DNA of 64,000 bases from a virus: positions 62,001 to 126,000 of the IMG/VR virus record IMGVR_UViG_3300006329_000001; one strand, written 5' to 3'. This document shows, piece after piece, positions 23,001 to 35,000 of the stretch (position 1 is its first letter; each line of letters opens with the position of its first letter). The notes beneath the pieces are model-generated. The model ran no database searches. It was not told the DNA's origin and worked only from the letters and a program-made list of their open reading frames with translations. A program made the position numbers and the translations under genes.

Positions 23001-26000
23001 CTTAATGATTCAGTGGCAAGTTTAATACTTGTACCAACTTCTAAAGTGTGTGCACCAATAGTTAATTGCAAATCACCAGAAGTTATATTGTAATTTGCAG
23101 CAGTAACATCATGGTTAACGAGAGGAGTTGTACCAACGTTAATTGTAATTGTTGTATTTCCACCACCAACAGCAGTAATAGGGATCTGCTTTTCATACCA
23201 TGGGTCAGTAGGACGTGGGTATGTCTTTTGAGCAGTATTACCATCCATACCACAAGTAAATGTTAATCCATAAGGATCAATTCTTACAGTGTCAGATGTT
23301 GTTAAAGTATGTGATCCAATGGTAAGAACCATGTCACCAGTTGTGGCATTATAAGTTGCACCTGAAGGAGTGAACTGATCACCACTAAATGCAGTAGTAG
23401 CAAGATTTGCTAAAGTATCAATAGAAGATGCTACGTTTGCACAGTTTGTTTCATTCTGGTTAGATCCTGAAGCATAATCTGGATCATAGTAATGTGCAAC
23501 ACTAGAACTCTCTAGATATGGAGCAGAGTATGTTGTAGGATCATTAAGGTTATAACCAGTTTCACTAAGAGACTGACTGTAGAGCAAGTTTCTCATTGCT
23601 CTCTTACATAATTCTTTTGCTTTATTAAATGCAGTTATCGCTTCTTCTGTTTCTGGAAGACCATTGTTAATTGGAATTCCATTTGAGTCAAAGAACTTCT
23701 TAGTAAAGGTTACAATTGCATAATTACCATCACTTTCTAGGTCATCTGCAATAGCATCAATAAAGTATCCTGTATCTCTATTACACTTGATCTCTTTAGG
23801 AGTATAACCTGCATCAGGTGTAGTAAGATCAATAAGATCACTTAGTGACGCTGCTTCGAGGACTTCCTTAACATTGGTCCAAAGAGTTGTAAGAGCAGCC
23901 TGAACGTCAGCACAATTGTCAGCACCGTTGTTAGTAGTATTGGTACCTGCTGATCCATAATTACCGCCAGGATTAGGGTCAGCAGTAATACCAGTATTGT
24001 TATTAGGTCCACTAGATTGCTCATTGTATTTTGTATAAACGACAGCATCAATAGTTTCAGATCCACTTAAAGTGTTCTGAATAGCATCCTGCATATAATC
24101 TACACATCTCTGGAATCCCCAAACAGTTTCAGTTTCTTCACCAAGAAGATATGCTAATGATGTGCCATCAGGGAAGTACTTTTGTAAGAACTTACGAGTA
24201 TAAACTGTACCACCCCATCCTGTATCTCTTGAGAGAGCATCGATGAGATATCTCATATCTCTCTTACATTTAGTAGCACTAGGAATTGTAGAACTAGGAT
24301 ACTGAACAATCATGTCCTGATATGCCTTAGCAATAATCCATTCGCTATTTTTTTGTATTAAACGATATCCATCTTTAAATCTACCATACTGAGTAGTTTC
24401 TGTTTCTCCAGTGTAGTAGAAATCTGGATAGTCGATTGCAATCTGAGAGGTTGCAAAATCGATAATTTCTTGTCTATTATTTCTAATGCTTCTAGCAGCA
24501 TCTTTATATCTGTTAATAGCGTCAGTTTCAGCATTACCGTAACTAACATTGATAGAACGAATCTTATCATTATTAGTGATTGTACCACCAGATAAGTTGT
24601 TATATTCGATCTCAGTAGAACGTACTGACTCATAATCAAGGAAGTCAGCGTTAATACGATCTGCAGCGTCAGTTAATGTAGTAGGAGTAATAGTTGTCTC
24701 AGAGATATTATCAAGAATAATATTCTGGTTAGATAGAGATATAAGTCTCTCAAATACTAATCCGAAGAATGTAGAACCTTTGTTAATGATAAGAGTATCT
24801 ACAACGTCACCTAACTTGATATCACCTGAAACAGTAGCATTTAACGATCCAGCAGTAATTGTTTCACCATCAACAAAATTAGCAACAGATTTAGCTACAA
24901 AGTACAATACAGGTGGTTGTGCTTCAGCATCTACTCTAACAACTTCAGCAAGAGCACCTGAAATTCCACCAGTTAGTTGATCTCCTTCTTCGAAGGCTAC
25001 TGCAGTTGCAAGGTTGATAGAACTGATAGGATCTCTATATGGAGAAATTCCAACTACTTTAGCAGCAATATTTGATGCTGAAGAGTATATAAAGTCATTT
25101 AAGAAAATAGCATAAGCACCAGTCTCATATTCGGCAGTACCAGAAGTCTTAGAAAGAACTAAGAAGGAATCAGTATTACCATCAAGGTCTAAGTTAGTTT
25201 CTTCGACTTTAGCGGTTTCTCCACTTAAAGCAACCTTAGTAACGATTTCTTCGAACTCAAAGATAGTTTCTTGACTTAAAACATCAATGGAACCAATTAA
25301 AGCACTAAATCCAGTTCTAGAAACGTCAATTCTTTCATTGAGTTGATAAGGACCAGATGTGATGTCAATAACATCAATACTTGCTGCACCAGTAGCAACA
25401 ACTCTAGAATTGGCATTAGAAGTGAATCCAGAAACAAAATCACCGATTTGTGGGAAAATACCACCAATAGTGTTTAGATTAAGTCTAGTAATCTGTAATA
25501 TCTGTATTTCTACGTTTCTGTAAACAACCTTAGAATCTGGTCTTGGTGGTTCAGCAAATACGATCTGATTACCAACAATTTGATATGCAGTACCAGGTGA
25601 CTGGATAACACCGTTTAAGGTGACCAACATCTGATTTTCTTTAATTATTACCTGTTCACCTTCTACACTAAGTGGGAATCCTTTAGTAGAACCATCAAAC
25701 TGATCTGAGATGTTATCTAACTTCTTAACGATAGATGTTAAGATTTCCTCAGAGTTTGTTAGTCTTTTCTTTCTGAATAGAACTTCAGAGTTGTTAAATG
25801 TAGAATATATTGGTTGAGCAGCACCAAATGATGTAATTTGGTTAACATTGGTATATTCGTTAATATTAACCTGTTTTGTAAACTCAGTACCAATCTTACG
25901 TCCAGAAACGTCCTTACCACCAGTCAGTTCTAACTGACCGAACATATTAAATCCTGCAGGGTGATTATTCTCTAATACCTGCTTCTTCCAACGGTTAATT

Positions 26001-29000
26001 GGAATTTGTGACTTAATAACATATGAGAAGTTCTGATAGAAGTAAGAGTCCTGAATCTTTTGTACGATCTCAGAAGGTTTACCAACGTCATCAATAAATC
26101 TACCAGATGTTCTTGTAAGAGCATCAATATTAAGAATACCTCTTGCAATGTTAACATTGTCAATAATACCAGATGCACGAGATATAACACCTTGTACTTT
26201 ACCACCTACAACAAATTCACCACTTGGATTAACAATCTTAAGAATTTTAGGACCAATTTGCCAACCGTCATTAATAGAAACAGTACCGAAGGCATTTGCT
26301 AATTCATAAGATTCACCTTGGAATACTTCTTCAGATTCTAAGAATCTTGAGGTTTCTACAACAGCAGTTGCTTGACCACCGAATACCTCAGTAAGAAGAA
26401 CCTGTCTTCCATCACCTTGTGTTAAGAAGGTAATAAAGTTACCAGAATCAGCATCAGCAGGTGTTAACGCAAATCTAAGTTGATCAGATTCTAGTGAGTT
26501 AGCATCACCTGCAATAGCATAGTAAGTCTGTGTAGATGACAATGAAGTCAAACCAACTGAACTTGGTTTTGGTAGTTCACCAATTGTAGTACCGATATCT
26601 TCTGCACGGAACTGTACAGCAGCACCAGTTGTAATACCATGTGGGAAGTTAAACTGTAGATAGTTAAGGTCTAAGTTAACAACGTATGTAAATTCTGATT
26701 TTAGAGTAACAACTGGTTCTGAACTATATCCTGCACCTGGATCTTTAACGATGATCTCAGACAGTCTGTTGTTTTTAACAACTGCCTCAGCATTAGCACC
26801 AGTTCCACCACCACCTTCGATTACAACAACAGGAGCAGATGTATAGCCAGCACCTGGATTGGTTATCTTGATCTGTGATAGTATTGAGGTATTAAAGAGT
26901 TGTAAGTTAACTGGGAATGCAATCTCAGGACGTAGAGTATAGTCATGAGAGTAACCATAACCAAATTCATTGTTCTTAAGAGTTTTAATCTTACCAATCT
27001 GTGTACCAGTTAAGAATATAGAAGCACCTGTACCTTCAGCAGGTATAACAACAGTTAATTCTGCACCAGAACCAGAAAGTGTAGGTCCAAGAATTCCTGG
27101 TATACCATCTACATCGATAACACCAGTTGTGTATCCAGAACCAGGATCAATAAGAGCAACATCACTGATTGTTCCTGAATCAGTCTCAGCATCAATAGTA
27201 ACTGTGATGTTAGCTAGACCACCTTCACCATCACCTATAATAGGAACCTGTGTATATACGCCAGGTGCATATTCAGTACCACCGTTAGTAATTCTTATCT
27301 TCTCAATCTTACGATCAGATGCAACCTCTGAAATAATTGGTAGTTTCTTATAGAATCCACCTGGAGAGATCAACTTAATTGTGTTAATAGGTCCAATCGC
27401 TTTCTTAGAAGTTGTGGAATAGTATGAATTAGGTTTATCCTGATCATCCAATCCAATCATTGCAGTATTAAATTCTGGTTCATGCTCTAATGGGAATCTG
27501 AACTCAGTATCACTAATAATCGCAGCAATATTAAATGTACCATCATAAGGAGTCTTAATAACATCAATAAAGGACTCAGAACCAACTGGAGAGTTAGTAG
27601 ATAGTGTTCTACTAGGATCAAAGTAGTATGTGATGTTAGTTACTTCACCACCAACTGTAAACTTAACTATAGGAACTTCGGTAGAAGAAGATTGACCAGG
27701 AATTCCTTCACGTTCGATAACGTTAAATGAGTATTCTAGTTTAAACTGGTTATCTTGAGAGAATGATAAGTAGTAGTCTTGGTTAGAAGCATCACTCATA
27801 TCAAAGATATAAGAGTGGTTTCTTACCAACATTAGAGTTGGGTGCTTAGATGATATCTTAACACTAGCAATAGCAGAATTATCAAATAAAGGATCAGATA
27901 AAGCAGTTGCCCTCATTCTATAAGTAAAGTCTCTTGATGAGAAGACTTCTTCTACGAAGAATGATCCATCAAACTGTGTGCCCTGGAATCCCTCAACAAA
28001 GAGGATATCTCCTGCACTAAATCTATGTGCACTAAGAGCATTACAGTATATAAGATCAGTCCTAGTCTCTCCTGTGCGAATAATATCCTTATTAAGAGTA
28101 ACTACTAATTCTATTTTCTTAACTGTAGTTACGCCATTAATTTGACCAATTTTAGGAAAATCTGTCTTTGGCCCTGCCGTTACACTACCACCAAGCGAAA
28201 TTACATCACCAACTATGAAATCAGATCCAGGATATACCTCAAGAATCTTAACTCTATAATCACCAGGATCATAAGGTCTGAACCTAGCATATTGTGATAA
28301 TGCATCATACTGTTGCTGCCATGTCCAAACTACAGTACCATCAGTTGCAGTACCAGAAGTATGTGTAGGTGCAACAGTACTAGAAACACCTGCAGTAGTA
28401 CACTTATATCTCTGTCTTCCCCAGTAGACTTCATCATTTAATGAGAATGACTTACTAGGACTCCATAAAGGTATAGTTGGTTTTGGCCAAGCATGTTCTA
28501 TTAGATCAACTTCTATAGGACCAGCAACACTAATAAACTGCCATAAAACACCACCATCGGTTACTATACCAATCTCATGAGTAGGTGCAGTAACACCAGA
28601 TGTAGCATTGTTAGTTGCTTTGTATATCTTACCTGCGTTGTAAACCTGTGTATCAACTGTATATGCTTTACTTGTTACCCACTGATCTTGTGTTCTTGCT
28701 TGTTCGAATACAACATCATCAATAGTATTCTCCTCACCAATATCATTTTGATATAGATCAGTAGTATCATTACTAAATGTACCATATATCTTACCAACCT
28801 TATACTTATTACCAACACCAGGTGTGTCTATTGTACCAGTTGGAACCTCAACAATAGTACCAAATCCCTGAACAATACCATTCTCATTTGTCTGCTGTAG
28901 AATTGTTCCTTTAGTAAATTTAATATCTTGGTTAAATGTAAATTCCTTAACTAAGTCAATCTTCTGGAATCCTGCATCTCTGACGTAGAACTTCGCCATA

Positions 29001-32000
29001 GGAACTGCAGTTACCTTAACTTTTCTACCAAGTGGTGAAGGTATTGTAGAAGTCTTAGATGCAAATGTATGACTAGCACTTGTAAAGTTGTAACTACCTG
29101 GTGCAAGTTGTGATATAACATCAGAGTAGTCAAGAATCTGTAAACCAGATGAACCTTGAGTCCATACTGTTACAACAGGATTACTTAAAGTATTAATGTT
29201 AATCCCTGATGTTTCTGTAAACTTAAGTGCTTTAGTATGAGTAGTTTCAGAGAATGCACTATAGTCACCTCTCTTATCATGCTGACGATCAAACTTAATA
29301 ATGTTAACTCTAGAGTCAGTAGAAGTGATTCTATAACGTTCAGTAGGAAGAGTAAATGTTCCACTCCATACTGAATTAGGATCAATAACAAAATCATCAA
29401 TAGTACCCAATAAGCAGTTACCTGTAGCAGGTGTTGTCTTATTAGCACCAACATATACATCATTAAGACCAATATTTGTTACTACAGTTGCAGTACAAAC
29501 CTGTGCACCATCAAAGTAAACAGAATACTTATATGAACCTAAGGTTGGTTCTTCCTTAACTATTGCCCAATGATGGAATGAAGATGACCCCATCGCAGTC
29601 CAATATGTACTACCAACTGATGCAGTAGTAGATCCACCACCACCCTGAGGTGCAATGGTCATCTCAATCTTACCTAGATTAGGACTAGAAGCATTACCAT
29701 CAACAGTAACAACAAGACTATTGCCAGTTGCATCATCAATAGTAAACATCTCAACCTTCGGATTGTTCGAAGCATGAGATGGTTCCATGTAAGACCATGA
29801 AGATACAGTCCAATTAGTTGTTATTCCAGCTCCTGCTGCCTTCATATAAGCAGGACCACCAGAGAACTTCAGAGCACCTGCACCAAACTTAAATTCTGAG
29901 GTATTATGAATAGCATATGCAGCATTTGAGAAACTTGTAGTTACAAGTGCTTGTTTTGTGCTATCTTCATCTAAATCATTCTCATTCTCAAAACGAGCAA
30001 CATATGTCTGTACTGGAAGTTGCTTATTACATGGAATAATAACATCACCAGAGTTATCTACTTGGTGACTCCATGCTGACATACCAATATCATCAGTATC
30101 TTCGATATTAGTACTCTTAAGAAGACTTCCATCATACTTAAAGTTCATTGCAACGATTTGACGATCATTATCCCAATATTTCAGATCAGCAACGACACTT
30201 ACATTACCAAAGACATCTAAATTGATACCTGCATGTTTAACTGCTTCGAAATTGCCACTAGGAGCAATAATCTTAGAAAACTCGTATGTTGGACCTGCTG
30301 CAGGATTGGTAGAAAGTTGATCAATAGGTATCTTAAAGAATGCTATACCATAATTCTTAGTTCCATTCCACATATCACATATGAAGAATAGATCGTTCCA
30401 CTCATCAAGAATGAACTGTGGTCTCTGTACACTACCACCTGCTATAGCAAGTCTCTTAGTATAGTTAAGTTCGATGTTTGCACCATCGTACTCCATTTCA
30501 CCGAATAATAAGTCATTATTATCAGCATCAACACCAGTCCAAAGCATTTTATTGTTTCCAATGAACTTAAGTTGGTTCATTGACTCACCTTCGTCATCAG
30601 AAGCAAATTTACGCTTCTCTACAACGTCACCTAGGTTATTAAGTTGCATAACCCAGATATCGTTAGGATCTGGAGAGTTAGTATCAGTCCAACCGCAAAT
30701 ATAGACTCTTTGCTCATCATCTAGGTGAATATCACCTGCATAGTCTCTTCTAGCAGATCCAGAGACACCTGCGATCTCTTTTTGCCATCTGACAATACCT
30801 TCAGGTGCATTTGCATTATTAAACCCAGATTCGTACTTAGCAACTAAAATATCGGGATTATAAGTCGCAGTTGTCTGAGATTCGGTTTCACCGATAATAT
30901 AGATCAATTCATTCTCTTCAGAAGTCTCATCAAGGTACATTGACTTCCAACGAGCAACTTTATTGGATGCAGAAGGTAAAAGTGTTCTATCCCAAACTAA
31001 AACACCCAAATCAGTAAATTTAGCAAGGAATGCAGAAGAATCACCATTAACTTGAGTTAATTCACCACAAATGTAGATATAACGGTCTGTGGTTATCTGA
31101 GAATCGAATATTTGGATTTTATCGGTATCTTCGTAATATTCAGATAACCAATAGTAAGTTTTCTTGTATTGTTGTGGATGAGAGACTCTAATCTGTGGAG
31201 GAGCGTCTACATCGTATCCAAAACCACTATTAACGATATTAACGCTTCCAACCTTACCAGTTGTCTCATCTAGAACAATATTAAAGTTAACGTCTTGTCC
31301 AGAAGAGGTAATGATCTCATAAGTCGGTGGAATCTGTGTATTGTAACCAATACCCGATTGTGTTACTGTAATAGTCTCAATACCAGTAACAACTGACATA
31401 TAGTAACGCTTGTTAGTATTATCAGTAATAACTCGACTGTTAACAATAATTTCGTCTTGTGCGATAAGTTCATGGTCTGTAGCAGTGGTGATTTTACCGT
31501 ATGGGATGTCATTAATGACTTCCTTTGTATATGCAGCAATGTCTCGGCCCTGGACCGACTCAATAATGGCAGAAGCTCCGAACCCGTCTGTACCTGTGTT
31601 ATCGAAGAATAAAGTGTCATCAACCTGATAAGAAACACCTGCGTTCTCAACAACGAATCCATCAATCTGTGCAGACTCGAATTTAGTGGTTGTATCAACC
31701 TCAATATCAACTCTTGACTCTGCTGATACTCTAGGGAAGTAATCATAGATCTGTAGTGCTGCTTCTTCTGTTATTGCTTGTTCTGTTGCAATTTCAGCAG
31801 GAGATATGATTGCATCACCATCTAAGTCCTCAATTTCGAAGATAAGAAGATCACCTTCTCTTTCAGTCACAAATGAGTCTGCCTGTTGGTTTGGTTGACG
31901 CTCAATATCAATATCAACGTTTACATATGGATCTCTGAATCTTGCAACGTCTTGAGGGATGTTTTCTTGTGTTGCAGTTTGTGATAAGTTCCATGTATCA

Positions 32001-35000
32001 ACAACTGAGTTAAAACTAGGACCAATGATGTATGGGAAGACTGGTAAACCTGCATCTGACTCATCAATGGTTATAAAGTATGCATATGTACCTGCAGGAT
32101 AGTCTGGAGTCTTACAGAAACGTCCATTATAAGCATCTAGGTCACCTTGTTGGAATGTGTACTTATAATCGTTTACAAAGTATCCTGCAGGGTATGTGTC
32201 TAGTGAAGGACCATCAATACGAGCAGGATTTGGGTTTGTATCCTCATCTTCTACAATTTCTGTCTTTAAAGTGTAAGAAGAACGCATTCTTCTAATACCA
32301 CTGTTCTGATCAGTAGGATCAATGTATCCATAAGGACCATAGATGGGATTACCATCAAATGCCCATCCAATGATAGGAGAGTGACTAATGTTAGAAGGAA
32401 CTTCTTGGAAACGGTTAGTTTCTGGATTTAAGAAGACGTTATCACCAATTACATAACGTAATTCCTTAGGATCGGAAACGTGAGCATATTCACCACCATA
32501 TTGGTTATTAAAACCAGTAAAGACGTATCCTCTTGCTATATCATACTTTCTCTTAAGAGATCCATCAGTATTTTGTGCTGTAGGGTTAGCAGGATCAGGA
32601 TCTAACTGATATTCTATATTTTTGTTCCACTGGAAGACATCTGCAGTAAATGTTGCTAATTGACCAACTGCTTCTAATCTAACAGTTGTCATTCCTTGTG
32701 TATATCCAACACCCTTGTTAGTAATCGATACTGAGATAACTTTACCCTTATCTTCTCCTAAAGTACCAATAACAGCAGTTGCTTGAGCACCAAATCCATC
32801 ACCATTGACATAAACCTTAGGTGCTGATGTATAAGCATCACCAGAGTTAATAATAGCGATAGATACGATTCTACCGTTAATAACGATAGGTTGTGCTAGT
32901 GCTCCTTCACCAGAATTAAGTTTTATAGTTGGTGTAGAAGTATATCCGACACCTGGGTTAGATAATGTAACTGCACTGATTGCACCTCTTACAGAAGCAG
33001 TTGCAAGTGCTCCAGAACCTTTTCCACCAGTAATTGATATAGTTGGTTGTGAGGTATATCCAGTTCCTGGGTTTTCTACAAGAATTCTTGTTACTCTACC
33101 ATTAGTAACAACCGCTTGAGCAGTTGCACCGCTACCACCACCTCCAACGATAGAAATTAGTGGTTGTTCTGTATATCCACTACCTTCTGCAGTAACTTCG
33201 ACTGAATCTAGTGATCCATTAACAGTTACAGTCGCTGCAGCACCTGTACCGCCACCACCAGTGATTTCTAAGGTAGGTCTTGATCCTGCATCATAATCTA
33301 CACCTTCATTAGTGATATTAACAGTAGTTAAAGGACCAAAGGTAACAAATTCACTAGATTTGTAAGACCAAGCAGAAACACCGTTAACCCAAGCACCAAT
33401 TGGATAGTTTGCACCAACTTCTGTTCTTGTAGAGATAGTTTCGACAATTCTAGGGAAACGAAGTAGTTTTCTTTGGTTTCCTGGAATCATTGCAGACCCT
33501 TGGAAAGGACCTACCTTATAGTTGGGCAATCCAGACGCTGCAACGTAAACGTAGTTAGTATTAAAGAATGCGTTCTGTATATTAGAGGTAAATAACGAAA
33601 TTACTTCATCAATAGTGGTTTCAGTTGACTTTCCTCTATTAAGGTCAACAGAAAGAAGTATATTACCCTGTGGAACAATGTCCATTGGGGTAGGAATGCT
33701 GTATGAGAAGGTAAAGTCGTCTAAACGAGAAGTAACCTCAAAAGTACCATTATAAACAGCAGGGTTTGCACCATAAATGGTAACTTGATCTTCTACAAGC
33801 AAACCATGTGGGTTAGAGCAGACAACAGTAGCAGTTTGGTTGTTAAGACCACCAGGATTGATGGAAGTAACGCTAATTAGCTTCTTAACGTTGTATAGCC
33901 ATGATTGGAGTCTCTCATCTTCACCAGATGAACCTAGAGCAGCAACATTTAACTTATCTCCAGGCAAATAGTAAGATCCACTGTCTTCTAATTCAGTAGT
34001 ACCCGCTTCAGCAATACCAAGTACTCTTAACTTGACTTCAGTTGACAATCCACGGTTAACATAGACAAAAATATCAGAATGAATGATTGTACCAGGATCC
34101 CAATCCTCTACAACACCATTTTGAGACCTAGTACACTCAATAAACTGGTTTAGTGACTTTTCTTTGTACTGAACAGTCTCTTCATCATCAATAATGATAG
34201 TACCGTTCTTTTCTGGCCATCCAATTGTACTATCAACCGTAATTATGTTACCTGTGGTTGTTAGTGGTTCTACAAGGTTGGTTTTATAAGGAATCTTAAA
34301 CTCACCAGTGAGTGTTTCTTCAGATATTGCTAATTCATAGATTACGTCAGTTCCCTCAATAATAGAAATGACGTTTTCGATCAAAACGTTAGCATCTTTG
34401 ATGTTTTGGTCAACAGGATCTGCATATTGGACTAATTGAGCATTTCCTAAATCTGCAGGATCACCAGAAATCAATTTTGCACGCAAAATGGTGTCAACAA
34501 CCCAAGAAGCATCGGAAGGTTTGATTAATTCATCTCTAGGATAGAATATATCAACTTCTTCACCAAATAGAATCTTAAAGAGGTATTGAGCAGCAGTTTT
34601 CGTACCTTTAGAAAGGTAGAAGTCCTTAATTGTCTTAATTACCTGAATCGGATTGACTTGAGTGTAGTCAATATTGATTGTAGGCATATATTGACGACGG
34701 AACTTGTCAAATACCTGTGTAATAATCTGTGCATCAAGGTTATGTACAACTGCACCAGTTGCATGGTCACTTTGCCTTAGTTGTTCCTCCTTAGCAAAGA
34801 TCTGATTACCAAATTTATCAAAATCAACAATTTCAGATACACCTCTAGCACATCCTTGTAATGAAGATGGTTGATATTCCTTACCAGTAGATAAAATACT
34901 AAATCCAGTTACTTCTCCAAATCCAACGTCGCAAGATGCCTGTGCTGCCAAGGGTTCTGCGATGTAAACTGTGGGAGGTTCAGTTGTAGAGTAACCTGTA

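Noticed and set aside
14845-23305. Assembly stutter as an explanation for the YPR array
   Set aside because: The 18 copies differ at most positions and are interrupted by other domains; collapsed or duplicated reads would give near-identical copies.
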